Counted from the first letter of the stretch, positions 1 through 9,332 are shown. The stretch is DNA of 64,000 nt from Klebsiella variicola (GCF_000828055.2 NZ_CP010523.2:2108001-2172000); one strand, 5' to 3'. The notes: generated by a model from the sequence alone, not told the origin. A program made the numbers and translations.

Positions 1-23
1 AAATATCCACCGCAGGGAGAGCG

Positions 24-566
24 ATGAAGATGGCGATTACCGCAGTTAAACCCTCCGCCAGGTTGCTGGCATTCCTTATGGTTACCGTCTTAACCGGCTG
101 CGGCCTGACGCAGACCGTGAAAGACGGCGCCGTTTCCGTGACCCAGTCCATTTTTTACCCCCAGGTGAAAACGCTTCATCTGGATCTTCGCGCCCGGGAA
201 GGGGTGAATAACAACGCCAAAGGCGCCTCCCTGGCGACGGTAGTGCGTATTTACCAGCTTAAGGACCGGCAGGCGTTCGACAATACTGACTACCCGTCGC
301 TGTTTGCTGGCGATGGCCAGGCGCTGCAGGCGGACCGGGTGGCGGAAAAAGATGTTCGCCTGCGTCCGGGCGAATCGGTGACCGTCGATATGCCTATGGA
401 AACCAGCGCGCAGTTTGTGGCGGTGGCGGCCATGTTTATCGATCCAGACCTGACGCAAAACAGCTGGCGGCTGGTACTCACCCGGGACGATCTTGACCCG
501 GCGAGGCCGCGCATTATCGAAGCCAGCCAAAATCAACTGACGCTGCACCCGCTTAAGGAGAAGTGA
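24..566 (+). CDS. tssJ: Type VI secretion lipoprotein TssJ
   Basis: 180 residues. The N-terminus is a lipoprotein signal with a lipobox ending LTGC, which makes Cys26 the lipidated residue. The rest matches the SciN/VasD (TssJ) family, an outer-membrane lipoprotein facing the periplasm that docks the TssM part of the T6SS membrane complex. An AGGGAG ribosome site at 14-19 supports the ATG at 24. It lies 2 bases before tssE and clearly continues an operon that starts left of the window. The family call is secure; the effectors and T6SS subtype cannot be seen here. Confidence 0.9.
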   Translation: MKMAITAVKPSARLLAFLMVTVLTGCGLTQTVKDGAVSVTQSIFYPQVKTLHLDLRAREGVNNNAKGASLATVVRIYQLKDRQAFDNTDYPSLFAGDGQALQADRVAEKDVRLRPGESVTVDMPMETSAQFVAVAAMFIDPDLTQNSWRLVLTRDDLDPARPRIIEASQNQLTLHPLKEK

Positions 567-568
567 AA

Positions 569-1012
569 ATGCCTCGTCCCTCCCTGTATGACATCCTGTA
601 CGGCAATTTCGCCGGCGGGCTTGACCTGAATACTGTCAGCGAAACGGATCAGGTCATCCTGTCGGTGCTCGATAACATGCAGCGCATCCTTAACTGTCGG
701 GCCGGAACGCTGGCGCATCTGCCGGATTATGGCCTGCCGGATATGACCGCTATCCTCCAGGGGATGCCGGCGTCGGCGCATCAGCTGATGAGCACGTTGT
801 CGGCGGTATTGCTGAAGTACGAACCGCGCCTGCAGCGGATCGCGGTGGTGATGCTCGATCAGCATGCGCCCGGCGAACTGCGCTATGCCATTGATGCGGA
901 GCTGAAAAATATTGGCCTGGTGCGTTACGGCACAGAGTTTATGCCCGAGGGCAGGGTGTTGATCCGCCACCTCAAACGCCAGCAGTATCTTGACGCCCGC
1001 TCCGCCCTCTAA
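569..1012 (+). CDS. tssE: Type VI secretion baseplate protein TssE (gp25-like)
   Basis: About 147 residues, typical of TssE, the gp25/lysozyme-like baseplate wedge of the T6SS tail. N-terminal SLYDILYGNF and the region LADLPDYGLPD-like LAHLPDYGLPDM are the usual family signatures. A GTG at 563 is also in frame, but the AAGGAG at 555-560 sits 8 bases before the ATG at 569 and only 2 before the GTG, so I chose the ATG. It is translationally close to tssJ and followed after 19 bases by the tssA-like gene, as in other Klebsiella T6SS loci. Confidence 0.88.
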   Translation: MPRPSLYDILYGNFAGGLDLNTVSETDQVILSVLDNMQRILNCRAGTLAHLPDYGLPDMTAILQGMPASAHQLMSTLSAVLLKYEPRLQRIAVVMLDQHAPGELRYAIDAELKNIGLVRYGTEFMPEGRVLIRHLKRQQYLDARSAL

Positions 1013-1031
1013 TCTCTCGCTGAAAGACATC

Positions 1032-2417
1032 ATGATGACAACACACGACGAACGCCACTATAAAACCGGTGGCGACCCGCGCACGCTGGCTGATTTTATT
1101 GCCCTGCGTGCGGAAATGAACAAGCTCAGCCACCCGGCGCGGCCGGATATTAACTGGCCGTATGCCGAGCAGCTTGCCCGCTCGCTGCTGGAGCATCACG
1201 GCGCGGATCTGCAGACTGTCGCCTGGTATACGCTGGCCCGCGCCAGGCTGGGCGGGCTGGCAGGGATCCACGAGGGGCTGTCGCTAATGGAGTCGCTGCT
1301 GGCCCACCAGGGGAAAAACCTGTGGCCGCAGGCGCTCCCGGCCCGGACAGAGATCTTCCGCACCCTGAGCAAGCGGCTGCGGCAGGTGCTCCGCACTCTC
1401 AGTCTCGCCCCGGCGGATCTCGAGTCGCTTGGTCAGGCTGAACGTTCGCTGCAAAGCTTCGACGCAGTGCTCCAGCGCCTTGAGATCGCGCCTGAAAACT
1501 CGCTGAGCGACCTGCGGGCGCTGTTGCACAGCACGGTAAGCCGCTTCGAGAATCTCGACCCTGCGCCAGCACTCCCCACCGCGCCGCCGGTGGCGGTGTC
1601 TGACGCGGAACTTCCCGGCGCTCTGGTCAGCGAAGAGGATGCGGCGAAGGTTGAACCAGTGCCAGAACTAAAACGTAGACCAAAGGCTGAGCCGCTTGCG
1701 CCGCCTTTACCTGCAAAGCGGCCCGCGCCAGTGGTGGCGTCTTCTCCGGCACCCGCGCCGCGCTGGAAGCCGTTTGTCGCCGGGATGGTCACCATGCTGG
1801 CGGTGACGGGCATCGCCGTCGGTGGATGGCTGGCGTTGCGTCAGTTCGATTTACCGCCCATTTCGGTGACCCAAAATGTGATACCGGGCCTGCCGGGGGC
1901 ATCTCCCCTGATGCCGGTGGATCTGCCTCAGACGCAGCGCCAGCTTGGCGAGCTCGCCCGCCTGGCGCCGGACTGGGCGGTAAGCTACGGCGACCAGCTG
2001 GTCCGGCAGGCCCTGAGTCGCTGGCCGGATCAAGCACAACCGCTGGCGCAGCAGTGGCGGCAGCAGTTGAGCGCTGCCGCACTGCCCGCGGAAAACCTCA
2101 CCGGCTGGTCCGAGGGAATGCAGCAGCTGCAGCGGCTCGCCGGCCAGCTCAATGCCCTCGACGAGCAGAAGGGGAGATACATCACGGTGAGCGAACTGAA
2201 AACCGCAGTGTTTGCCATCATGCAGTCGTTTAACCGCGCCGTTCCGCTGGAGGAGGAGCTACGCCAGCTGGCCGTGCTTCCCGTTGAGCAACCCTGGCCT
2301 GCCGCCCGGGGAAGCCTCGCGGAGCTGCATCTGCAACAACTGATCGTGGAGTATGCCCTGCTGAAGCGAAAGCAGTCGCCGCCCGCTGAGATCCCCCTAC
2401 CGGTAAGCCCTCGGTGA
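1032..2417 (+). CDS. T6SS ImpA-N/VasL-domain protein (TssA-like, membrane anchored)
   Basis: About 461 residues from the first of two adjacent ATGs (1032, 1035); a TTG at 990 is in frame but overlaps tssE. Residues about 1-150 resemble the ImpA N-terminal domain of TssA proteins. A Pro/Ala-rich linker follows, then one hydrophobic segment near residues 247-267 (AGMVTMLAVTGIAVGGWLAL) and a helical VasL-like C-terminal part. Canonical TssA proteins, which prime and cap the tail sheath, are usually soluble; a membrane anchor is closer to VasL/TagA-type proteins, which have been linked to stopping sheath polymerisation at the far membrane. The exact role is inferred. It is the last T6SS gene in the window. 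Confidence 0.8.
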   Translation: MMTTHDERHYKTGGDPRTLADFIALRAEMNKLSHPARPDINWPYAEQLARSLLEHHGADLQTVAWYTLARARLGGLAGIHEGLSLMESLLAHQGKNLWPQALPARTEIFRTLSKRLRQVLRTLSLAPADLESLGQAERSLQSFDAVLQRLEIAPENSLSDLRALLHSTVSRFENLDPAPALPTAPPVAVSDAELPGALVSEEDAAKVEPVPELKRRPKAEPLAPPLPAKRPAPVVASSPAPAPRWKPFVAGMVTMLAVTGIAVGGWLALRQFDLPPISVTQNVIPGLPGASPLMPVDLPQTQRQLGELARLAPDWAVSYGDQLVRQALSRWPDQAQPLAQQWRQQLSAAALPAENLTGWSEGMQQLQRLAGQLNALDEQKGRYITVSELKTAVFAIMQSFNRAVPLEEELRQLAVLPVEQPWPAARGSLAELHLQQLIVEYALLKRKQSPPAEIPLPVSPR

Positions 2418-2565
2418 GTGAGGCGGTGAAATAAAGTGTGCGCATGGCAACATTTTCTTTACATCCTTATTGCAAGAACCGAACGCCCTTCGTAGTCTGA
2501 AAATGATTTAAATATACCATTTGTGTTTATATTGAAAATTTCATTTCGACCTCTGAGGGCATGCT

Positions 2566-3480
2566 ATGAAGCACTGTAAAATCATCCTGTTAGTGGGGTT
2601 ACTGGCCTGTTCCGCCTCGGCTTTGGCGGAGAAGATCGGCGTCTCAATGGCCTACTTCGATCAAAACTTTCTCACCATTATCCGCCAGTCCATTGAGAAA
2701 GAAGCTCAAGCCCGCCACGTCGACGTGCAGTTTGAAGACGCCCGCGGCGACACCGGACGTCAGGCCGATCAGGTGCAGAGCTTTATCGCCTCCGGCGTGG
2801 ACGCGATCATCGTCGACCCGGTGGACTCCGCCAGCACCCCGCAGCTGACGAAGATGGCACAGCAGGCCAAAATGCCGCTGGTGTATGTGAACCGGACGCC
2901 GGGGGATAAAACGTTACCGCCTGGCGTGGTGTTTGTCGGTTCGGACGAGCGGGAGTCCGGCACATTGCAGATGGAGGCGCTGGCGAAGCTGGCGAACTAC
3001 AAAGGCAATGTCGCCATCATGATCGGCAATCTCACTGACGCCGGCGCGCTGCAGCGCACCAAAGACGTCGAGCAGGTGGTGGCCAAATATCCGGCAATGA
3101 AAGTGGTGCAGAAACAGCCGGCCAACTATTCCCGCAGCGAGGGAATGGATCTGATGCAGAACTGGACAGGCAACGGGGAAGCGATTGATATTGTGGCGGC
3201 GAACAACGACGAGATGGCGATTGGCGCGGCGATGGCGCTGGAGAAGAGCCAGAAGAAGCTGTTGATCGGTGGGATCGACGCCACGCCGGACGGGCTGAAA
3301 GCCCTGGCCAGCGATAAGATCCAGGTGACGGTCTTCCAGGACGCCGTCGGTCAGGGCAAAACGGCCTTAGCGGTAGCGCTGAAGCTGATTAAAGGAGAAA
3401 AGGTCGAGTCTCATGTCTGGATCCCGTTTGAGTTAGTGACCAAAGAAAACATGCAGACCTATGTGGAAAAGAGTCATTAA
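2566..3480 (+). CDS. Periplasmic sugar-binding protein (ribose/inositol-type), orphan
   Basis: 304 residues with a Sec signal peptide (hydrophobic core then ASALA, cleavage before EKIGV). The mature part is a type I periplasmic binding protein of the RbsB/MocB kind: GVDAIIVDPVD, the hinge-region VYVNRTPG, AANNDEMAIGAAMAL and GGIDATPDGLKAL are family motifs. Such proteins deliver sugars or inositol-like compounds to ABC importers or chemoreceptors. No permease or ATPase gene is adjacent: T6SS genes lie upstream and a small unknown gene 83 bases downstream. The preceding 148 bases are AT-rich and likely hold its own promoter, with a TTTACA at 2457-2462. The ligand cannot be assigned. Confidence 0.85.
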   Translation: MKHCKIILLVGLLACSASALAEKIGVSMAYFDQNFLTIIRQSIEKEAQARHVDVQFEDARGDTGRQADQVQSFIASGVDAIIVDPVDSASTPQLTKMAQQAKMPLVYVNRTPGDKTLPPGVVFVGSDERESGTLQMEALAKLANYKGNVAIMIGNLTDAGALQRTKDVEQVVAKYPAMKVVQKQPANYSRSEGMDLMQNWTGNGEAIDIVAANNDEMAIGAAMALEKSQKKLLIGGIDATPDGLKALASDKIQVTVFQDAVGQGKTALAVALKLIKGEKVESHVWIPFELVTKENMQTYVEKSH

Positions 3481-3563
3481 CGGCAAGGCGCAAGTGAACG
3501 AACTTTGCTGATAGAACCGGGCTGATAATGTGACGCCCGGGCAACGAAACCGGAGGAAAAGAC

Positions 3564-3893
3564 ATGGCAACGGCAAGAAGCGGCTATACGCTGCAGGTGA
3601 TAAAGGCAGGGCAGCAGGGACATGTTGAAATGAGGTGGGGGCATCTCGCAGACGTTGATACGCGCGCGGCGGCGGCGGCCATCGTGCAGCAAATCGGGCG
3701 ACCATCGTCCGCAGCGAGCCAGCAGGAGATCAGCCTGTCACTGACCAATGCCGCCAGCGGCATCTCGGTGGAGCTTCATCACCCGGCCTCAGGGGAAAGC
3801 GCCACCCCGGCTTTCATCGAGGGCGAATTAAAGAAAATTGTGCAGATCGTTGATGGCTATGAGGCGGCTGAAGAGACCCATATTGTGGAGTAG
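3564..3893 (+). CDS. Uncharacterised 109-residue protein
   Basis: The start ATG at 3564 follows a GGAGG at 3551-3555. The protein has no signal peptide, membrane segment or motif I recognise. It is alanine-rich in the middle (ARAAAAAIVQQIG) and acidic at the C-terminus (EAAEETHIVE). The pattern suggests a small soluble alpha/beta protein. It sits 83 bases after the orphan sugar-binding protein on the same strand and ends just before a terminator, so the two may be cotranscribed. Function unknown; that it is a real gene rests on the ribosome site, codon usage like its neighbours and tidy boundaries. Confidence 0.6.
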   Translation: MATARSGYTLQVIKAGQQGHVEMRWGHLADVDTRAAAAAIVQQIGRPSSAASQQEISLSLTNAASGISVELHHPASGESATPAFIEGELKKIVQIVDGYEAAEETHIVE

Positions 3894-3907
3894 CGTGTCG
3901 TCCGGGT

Positions 3908-3939
3908 AAAAAAAATCCACGCCGCTGCGTGGATTTTTA
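3908..3939. terminator. Bidirectional intrinsic terminator
   Basis: The hairpin AATCCACG-ccgctg-CGTGGATT is flanked by A and T runs on both sides. It lies between the convergent 109-residue gene and ychF and can serve both. Confidence 0.8.
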
Positions 3940-3974
3940 TGACGCGGTGGTGGCGAAAACGCCAGCCAGCGGGA

Positions 3975-5069
3975 TCAGACGTTGAACAGGAAGTTCATCA
4001 CATCGCCATCTTTCACGATGTAGTCTTTACCTTCAGCACGCATTTTACCGGCTTCTTTTGCACCCTGTTCGCCTTTGTAGGTAATAAAGTCTTCATAGGC
4101 GATGGTCTGCGCGCGGATAAAACCTTTTTCGAAGTCAGTGTGGATCTTACCGGCTGCCTGCGGCGCGGTTGCCCCGACCGGGATGGTCCATGCGCGAACT
4201 TCCTTCACCCCAGCGGTGAAGTAGGTCTGCAGATTCAGCAGCTCGTAACCGGCGCGGATCACGCGGTTGAGGCCTGGCTCTTCGAGACCCAGCTCGGCCA
4301 TAAACTCGTCGCGGTCAGCGTCGTCCAGCTCGGCAATATCGGACTCAACGGCGGCGCAAACGGCGACGACCACAGAACCTTCGGCGGCGGCAATTTCACG
4401 GACTTTATCGAGATAAGGGTTATTCTCAAAACCGTCTTCATTGACGTTGGCGATATACATGGTCGGCTTCAGCGTCAGGAAACTGAGGTATTTAATCGCT
4501 GCTTTGTCTTCGTCGGTCAGGTTTTTCAGTGAACGCAGCATGCCGGCATTTTCCAGCTGCGGCAGGCATTTTTCCAGCGCCGCCAGCTCAGCTTTAGCGT
4601 CTTTATCGCCGCCTTTAGCTTTCTTCTGCACACGGTGGATAGCGCGCTCGCAGGTGTCCAGATCGGAGAGTGCCAGCTCGGTGTTGATAACGTCGATGTC
4701 GTCAGCCGGATCCACTTTGTTGTTAACGTGGATAATGTTGTCATTTTCAAAGCAGCGAACTACGTGGCCGATGGCTTCGGTTTCACGGATGTTGGTCAGA
4801 AACTGGTTGCCGAGACCTTCACCTTTGGACGCGCCTTTCACCAGGCCCGCGATATCAACGAATTCCATCGTCGTCGGCAGGATGCGCTGCGGTTTGACGA
4901 TTTCAGCCAGCTTGTCCAGACGCGGATCGGGCATCGGTACGACACCGGTGTTCGGCTCAATGGTACAGAAGGGGAAGTTGGCCGCTTCAATACCCGCTTT
5001 GGTGAGCGCATTGAACAGGGTGGATTTGCCGACGTTGGGCAAACCGACGATACCGCATTTGAATCCCAT
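3975..5069 (-). CDS. ychF: Ribosome-binding ATPase YchF
   Basis: 364 residues, close to the usual 363. An Obg-family P-loop protein that binds ATP rather than GTP and associates with the 70S ribosome; linked in E. coli to oxidative-stress and translation quality control. Walker [10 protein letters not shown] lies at about residues 8-16, [10 protein letters not shown] is the G3 region, and the C-terminal TGS domain ends with the conserved [11 protein letters not shown]. The start [11 protein letters not shown] is the family start. It lies 117 bases downstream of pth on the same strand, the conserved pth-ychF pair. Confidence 0.96.
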   Translation of the reverse strand: MGFKCGIVGLPNVGKSTLFNALTKAGIEAANFPFCTIEPNTGVVPMPDPRLDKLAEIVKPQRILPTTMEFVDIAGLVKGASKGEGLGNQFLTNIRETEAIGHVVRCFENDNIIHVNNKVDPADDIDVINTELALSDLDTCERAIHRVQKKAKGGDKDAKAELAALEKCLPQLENAGMLRSLKNLTDEDKAAIKYLSFLTLKPTMYIANVNEDGFENNPYLDKVREIAAAEGSVVVAVCAAVESDIAELDDADRDEFMAELGLEEPGLNRVIRAGYELLNLQTYFTAGVKEVRAWTIPVGATAPQAAGKIHTDFEKGFIRAQTIAYEDFITYKGEQGAKEAGKMRAEGKDYIVKDGDVMNFLFNV

Positions 5070-5186
5070 GATTTAAATCACCTTAATCTTTGGATAATCA
5101 ATCTGTTATAAGCAACAGATTGCAGAAAATTGAATAGCTTTGCCTATTATACACGGTGCGCGGCAAAAATGCCGCACGACAACGGC

Positions 5187-5771
5187 TTATTGCGCCTTAA
5201 AGGCATGTAAGCGGTTGGTGGCTTTGGTCAGCCCGTCCTTTAACCAGATTTCGGTGCAGCGCGCCGCTTCGTCGACAGCATCATCAATCAGTTTCTGCTC
5301 GCTGACCGGCGGTTTGCCGAGTACAAAGCCGACAACCTTGTTTTTGTCACCCGGATGGCCGATCCCGACGCGTAAGCGGTGAAAGTTCGGGTTATTGCCG
5401 AGCTTACTGATGATGTCCTTTAGGCCGTTGTGGCCGCCATGGCCACCGCCAAGCTTGAATTTCGCCACCCCGGGCGGCAAATCCAGCTCATCATGGGCGA
5501 CCAGAATTTCATCCGGGTTAATGCGATAAAAGGTCGCCATTGCAGCCACTGCTTTACCGCTGAGGTTCATAAACGTCGTAGGAACCAGCAGGCGAACGTC
5601 TTCGCCCGCCAGATTGATGCGCGAGGTGTAGCCGAAGAACTTGCTCTCTTCGCGCAGCGGCGCACGATGGCGATCCGCCAGTAAATCGACATACCAGGCG
5701 CCAGCGTTGTGCCGGGTGGCGGCATATTCCGCACCGGGGTTGGCCAGGCCGACAATCAGTTTAATGGTCAC
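5187..5771 (-). CDS. pth: Peptidyl-tRNA hydrolase
   Basis: 194 residues. Releases peptides from peptidyl-tRNA that drops off the ribosome, recycling tRNA. The N-terminal [11 protein letters not shown] and TRHNAGAW carry the catalytic-site Asn and His (Asn11 and His21 counting Met), and [10 protein letters not shown] holds the conserved Asp. Length and sequence match E. coli Pth throughout. It heads the pth-ychF pair, with ychH divergent about 270 bases away. Confidence 0.97.
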   Translation of the reverse strand: MTIKLIVGLANPGAEYAATRHNAGAWYVDLLADRHRAPLREESKFFGYTSRINLAGEDVRLLVPTTFMNLSGKAVAAMATFYRINPDEILVAHDELDLPPGVAKFKLGGGHGGHNGLKDIISKLGNNPNFHRLRVGIGHPGDKNKVVGFVLGKPPVSEQKLIDDAVDEAARCTEIWLKDGLTKATNRLHAFKAQ

Positions 5772-5946
5772 GTTTTCTTTCCTGCATGGGGCATTCTCTG
5801 CCGCGTAGTGTACTGTCTGCGGGCGCGCTTGACAAAGTTCTGCCCACGAGACAATACCAGCATTGATGATTACCCACCTGAATCATTAGAATTTGATATT
5901 GTTCAGAGGCTTATTTGTAAATATTTGTCTAATCGGTGTTCACTAA

Positions 5947-5989
5947 TGTGATCGTGGGCGCACTCCAGGGCAGGGACCCTGTCTATACT
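5947..5989 (+). promoter_or_regulatory. Candidate class II CRP site and -10 for ychH
   Basis: A TGTGA-N6-GCGCA element at 5947-5962 has a perfect left half and a weaker right half. TATACT at 5984-5989 is a good -10. With +1 near 5996, the site centre falls at about -41.5, the class II CRP position. E. coli ychH is known to be CRP-activated, so the arrangement is plausible; the sequence alone does not prove binding. Confidence 0.5.
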
Positions 5990-6043
5990 ACACCTATAAG
6001 ATTTGGGGATATTCCCTGGCAACCCAAAGTCCGGAGGTGACAC

Positions 6044-6319
6044 ATGAAACGCAAAAACGCTTCGTTACTCGGTAACGTACTCATGGGGTTAGGGTTGGTG
6101 GTGATGGTTGTGGGGGTAGGCTACTCCATTCTGAACCAGCTTCCGCAGCTTAACCTGCCGCAATTCTTTGCACATGGCGCAATCTTAAGCATCTTCGTTG
6201 GCGCCGTGCTCTGGCTGGCCGGTGCCCGTATTGGCGGCCACGAGCAGGTCAGCGACCGCTACTGGTGGGTGCGCCACTATGATAAACGCTGCCGTCGTAA
6301 TCAGCATCGCCACAGCTAA
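6044..6319 (+). CDS. ychH: Stress-associated inner-membrane protein YchH
   Basis: 91 residues of the DUF2583 family. Two hydrophobic segments (about residues 9-30 and 41-60) flank a short loop, and the tail is basic and His/Arg-rich (HYDKRCRRNQHRHS). In E. coli this small membrane protein is induced by stress and affects biofilm formation; its mechanism is not known. A CCGGAGG ribosome site precedes the ATG. It is divergent from pth as in E. coli. Confidence 0.9.
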   Translation: MKRKNASLLGNVLMGLGLVVMVVGVGYSILNQLPQLNLPQFFAHGAILSIFVGAVLWLAGARIGGHEQVSDRYWWVRHYDKRCRRNQHRHS

Positions 6320-6335
6320 CCGTAGCATGATTTCC

Positions 6336-6365
6336 CGCATCGGCCCCTGAAGGCCGATGCGTTTT
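6336..6365 (+). terminator. Terminator after ychH
   Basis: The hairpin CGCATCGGCC / GGCCGATGCG is followed by TTTT, 17 bases after the ychH stop codon. Confidence 0.75.
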
Positions 6366-6479
6366 CCTGTGACTCTCGTTATTTCCTCCTCTTTTCTCCA
6401 TCACCATACGACCCCATTCCGTCCTGACCTCCGTGCTGCTAAGGTTGCTGCCAAAATGAATAGCTAATGAGGTTTTCGC

Positions 6480-6510
6480 TTGACCCTGACGTTACGTCAG
6501 GCAGCAGAGT
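6480..6510 (+). promoter_or_regulatory. MerR-type promoter with palindromic operator
   Basis: A -35-like TTGACC at 6480-6485 is followed by 19 bases and then a weak -10-like CAGAGT at 6505-6510. Within and overlapping the spacer is a perfect 17-base palindrome at 6485-6501 (CCTGACGT-T-ACGTCAGG). A dyad operator in an over-long 19-base spacer is the hallmark of MerR-family activated promoters. It lies 30 bases upstream of the MerR-type gene, implying autoregulation. Confidence 0.65.
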
Positions 6511-6539
6511 AGCGGACCTGGCCACAGAGAGGAGCAGTC

Positions 6540-7586
6540 ATGTTAATTCAGGTGGGAGAGCTGGCGAAGCGCGCCGGAATGACGGTGCGTACGCTGCATC
6601 ATTATGAACAGACGGGGCTGTTAACGCCTTCGGCCAGAAGCGAGGCGGGCTATCGGCTCTATAACCTGTCCGCGGTTCAGCGCCTGCATATGATAAAGGC
6701 GCTGGCGCAGGCCGGGCTGACGCTCGCCACCATCAAGGACTATCTCGATCGGCAAACGCTGTCGCTACCCGAGCTGCTGACGCAGCAGATAGAGACGCTC
6801 AACGCCCAATTGCGCGATGTCGGCAGGCTGCGCGACCGGCTGTTGGTGCTGCGCGAGGCGCTGGCGGGCGGCAATGAACCCGATCTGGAGTCCTGGCTAC
6901 AGACGTTGGAGTTAATGAAAATGTACGATCGTTGGTTTAGTCAACAGGAGTTAGCCGCGCTGCCGTTTGCGGCACAGGATGAACAGCGCGCGCAGGCGTG
7001 GCGCGAGCTAACAGAGGAGGTGCAGACGCTGATGGCGAGCGGCTGCCCGACGGACAGTCCGCAGGCGATGAGTCTGGCGACGCGCTGGATGGAGCGCCTG
7101 GAGCAGGATACGGCAGGGCGCCCGGAGTTTCTGACCCGCCTGAACGAGATGCATGCCGCCGAGCCGCAAATGGTTGAACAGACCGGCGTCACCCCGGCCA
7201 TCATCGCCTTTGTCACCGAGGCCTTTGCCGAAAGCAAACTGGCCATCTGGGCGCGTTACCTCGACGACGAGGAGATGGCGTTCACCCGCCGGCACTATTT
7301 CGACCGGCTACAGGAGTGGCCTGCGCTGGTGGCGAAGCTGCATCAGGCGTGCCGGGAGGGCGTAGCGCCGGACTCGGCGTCGGGTCAGGCGCTGGCCCGG
7401 GCGTGGCTTGAACTGTTTCAGTCCTACGCCGGTACCCGGCCGCAGACGTTGCAGAAGTTTCGTCGGGCAATGGAGCAGGAGCCGCATTTGATGAAGGGCA
7501 CCTGGATGACGCCGGCGGTGCTGAGCTGGCTGCAGCAGGCGACCGGAGCCTTGATGCGGCAGGCGCAGGGGCCTGCCGCCGGGTGA
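6540..7586 (+). CDS. MerR-family regulator with TipAS/AlbA-like drug-binding domain
   Basis: 348 residues. Residues 1-70 are a MerR winged helix ([20 protein letters not shown], then GYRLYN), followed by a coiled-coil dimerisation helix to about residue 110. The rest is an all-helical TipAS-type domain of the kind that binds peptide antibiotics. The C-terminal part starting [14 protein letters not shown] resembles AlbA, the albicidin-binding resistance protein of Klebsiella oxytoca. The likely role is drug sensing and sequestration, with activation of its own promoter through the palindrome just upstream. No efflux pump is adjacent. An internal start may make the drug-binding part alone. The convergent dauA begins at the next base. 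The gene is absent from this position in E. coli. Confidence 0.82.
   Translation: MLIQVGELAKRAGMTVRTLHHYEQTGLLTPSARSEAGYRLYNLSAVQRLHMIKALAQAGLTLATIKDYLDRQTLSLPELLTQQIETLNAQLRDVGRLRDRLLVLREALAGGNEPDLESWLQTLELMKMYDRWFSQQELAALPFAAQDEQRAQAWRELTEEVQTLMASGCPTDSPQAMSLATRWMERLEQDTAGRPEFLTRLNEMHAAEPQMVEQTGVTPAIIAFVTEAFAESKLAIWARYLDDEEMAFTRRHYFDRLQEWPALVAKLHQACREGVAPDSASGQALARAWLELFQSYAGTRPQTLQKFRRAMEQEPHLMKGTWMTPAVLSWLQQATGALMRQAQGPAAG
6921..7586 (+). CDS. Possible short form of the AlbA-like protein from an internal start
   Basis: Within the MerR-type gene, GGAG at 6908-6911 is followed 9 bases later by an in-frame ATG at 6921. Translation from there gives 221 residues beginning MYDRWFSQQ, the drug-binding domain without the DNA-binding part. 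TipA of Streptomyces makes such a short form from an internal start, and as I recall the originally described AlbA is also 221 residues. An ATG two codons earlier (6915) is spaced too close to the GGAG. Inference from sequence only. Confidence 0.5.
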   Translation: MYDRWFSQQELAALPFAAQDEQRAQAWRELTEEVQTLMASGCPTDSPQAMSLATRWMERLEQDTAGRPEFLTRLNEMHAAEPQMVEQTGVTPAIIAFVTEAFAESKLAIWARYLDDEEMAFTRRHYFDRLQEWPALVAKLHQACREGVAPDSASGQALARAWLELFQSYAGTRPQTLQKFRRAMEQEPHLMKGTWMTPAVLSWLQQATGALMRQAQGPAAG

Positions 7587-9266
7587 TCACAGGTCAGCCA
7601 GCGCGGCCTGACGATCGGGGTAGAAGCTCAGGCGTCCGGGCAGCGGCTTGACGCCGGCGCGCGCTAACGTGCGCAGCGGCTGAAACTCGAGGTTAGATAC
7701 GCGCAATTCACAGCCTTCCGGCAGCTTGTTCACAAAGCGCTGGAAGGCATCCAGACCACCGGCGTCGAGAACCGGCACCGCGTCCCATTTCAGCACCACG
7801 ATGCGCTTGCCGGCGATCCGGGTCTCCAGGTCGTTGAACAAGCCTTCGGCGGCGGCAAAGAACAGCGGCCCAATCACCCGCAGCACCAGCACATCGTCTG
7901 GCACCTCGACGTTGACCGGCGCCAGATGGGTCATGCGCGCGATACGGCGCATAAACAACAGCGAGGCCAGCACGATCCCGACGCTGATGGCAATCACCAT
8001 ATCAAACAGCACCGTCAGCGACATGCACATCAGCATCACCACGATGTCGTCTTTCGGTGCGTGGCGCAGCAGGTTGATCACTTTATGCGCCTCGCTCATG
8101 TTCCATGCCACCATCAGCAGCAGGGCGGCCATCGCCGACAGCGGCAGCCAGGAGAGCAGCGGGGCGAGGATCAGCAGCGCCAGGATCACCAGCAGGGCGT
8201 GGATCACGGCGGCAACCGGCGATGTGGCGCCGGCGCGGACGTTCGCCGCCGAGCGGGCAATCGCCGCGGTGGCAGTGATCCCGCCGAAGAACGGCGCAAC
8301 GATGTTGCCCAGCCCCTGGCCAATCAGCTCGCTATTGGCTTTATGCTTGGTACCGGTCATGCCATCAAGCACCACCGCGCACAGCAGAGACTCAATGGCG
8401 CCGAGCATCGCCATGGAGAAGGCGGCAGGCAGCAGAGCCTGCAGCGAGGCCCAGCTCAGGGTAAAGTTTGAACCCGGCATATCCCAGGGGAGTACCAGCT
8501 GCGGCAGCAGCTGTGGAATGCCGTTGCCCTGAGTGCCGTCTGCCAGCTGATAGTGGAACTGCGAGCCAATTGTGGCGACATCGCCGCCGAGCAAATTAAC
8601 CACCAGCATCACCGCGCAGCCGGCCAGCAGCGCCGGAAGGTGGCCCGGCAGACGGATACCCAGCCGCGGCCAGAGGATCAGAGTGCCGAGAGTGACGACG
8701 CCGATGGCGGCATCGCCGGGGTTAATCGTTGGCAGGGCCATCGCCAGCGCTGCCACTTTCTGCAGGTAATGCTCCGGCACATGGGGCATCTGCAGGCCGA
8801 GGAAGTCTTTAATCTGCATGGTACCGATGGTGATACCGATCCCGGAGGTGAAACCGAGAGTCACCGACAGCGGGATATATTCGATCAGACGGCCAAAGCG
8901 CGCCAGACCAAAGAGAATTAAAAAGATCCCCGACATCAGCGTCGCCACCAGTAGCCCCGCCAGACCAAACTGCTGGGAAACCGGATAGAGGATCACCACA
9001 AAGGCGGCGGTCGGGCCGGAAACGCTAAAGCGCGACCCGCCGGTTATGGCGATCACAATCCCTGCCACCGCTGAGGTATAGAGGCCGTACTGCGGCGGCA
9101 CACCGCTGCCAATCGCCAGCGCCATCGCCAGCGGAATCGCAATGATCCCGACGGTGATCCCGGCGATCAGATCGCGGGTAAAGCGGGCGGTGGTGTACTT
9201 TTCTTTCCAACAAGCGTCGATGAGGGCGCGGAAAGGCATCACATGTGAGGAAAATAATCTGTTCAC
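7587..9266 (-). CDS. dauA: C4-dicarboxylate transporter DauA (SulP family)
   Basis: 559 residues. SulP/SLC26 transporter with about 12-14 hydrophobic segments and a cytoplasmic STAS domain over the last 110 residues ([17 protein letters not shown], then [12 protein letters not shown]). E. coli DauA (YchM) takes up succinate and other C4 acids aerobically at acidic pH. The N-terminal sequence [20 protein letters not shown] and the motif [12 protein letters not shown] are SulP signatures. It is convergent with the AlbA-like gene with no gap and lies downstream of prs as in E. coli. Confidence 0.94.
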   Translation of the reverse strand: MNRLFSSHVMPFRALIDACWKEKYTTARFTRDLIAGITVGIIAIPLAMALAIGSGVPPQYGLYTSAVAGIVIAITGGSRFSVSGPTAAFVVILYPVSQQFGLAGLLVATLMSGIFLILFGLARFGRLIEYIPLSVTLGFTSGIGITIGTMQIKDFLGLQMPHVPEHYLQKVAALAMALPTINPGDAAIGVVTLGTLILWPRLGIRLPGHLPALLAGCAVMLVVNLLGGDVATIGSQFHYQLADGTQGNGIPQLLPQLVLPWDMPGSNFTLSWASLQALLPAAFSMAMLGAIESLLCAVVLDGMTGTKHKANSELIGQGLGNIVAPFFGGITATAAIARSAANVRAGATSPVAAVIHALLVILALLILAPLLSWLPLSAMAALLLMVAWNMSEAHKVINLLRHAPKDDIVVMLMCMSLTVLFDMVIAISVGIVLASLLFMRRIARMTHLAPVNVEVPDDVLVLRVIGPLFFAAAEGLFNDLETRIAGKRIVVLKWDAVPVLDAGGLDAFQRFVNKLPEGCELRVSNLEFQPLRTLARAGVKPLPGRLSFYPDRQAALADL

Positions 9267-9332
9267 AATAATGTTTCATCCATGAGCGCATCATCTGTCA
9301 ACTAAATGGCAGGTGAAGGAGGCATTGGTCAT

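Noticed and set aside
2566-3893. T6SS effector-immunity pair
   Set aside because: The first gene has a clear sugar-binding fold and signal peptide; nothing marks the second as an immunity protein.
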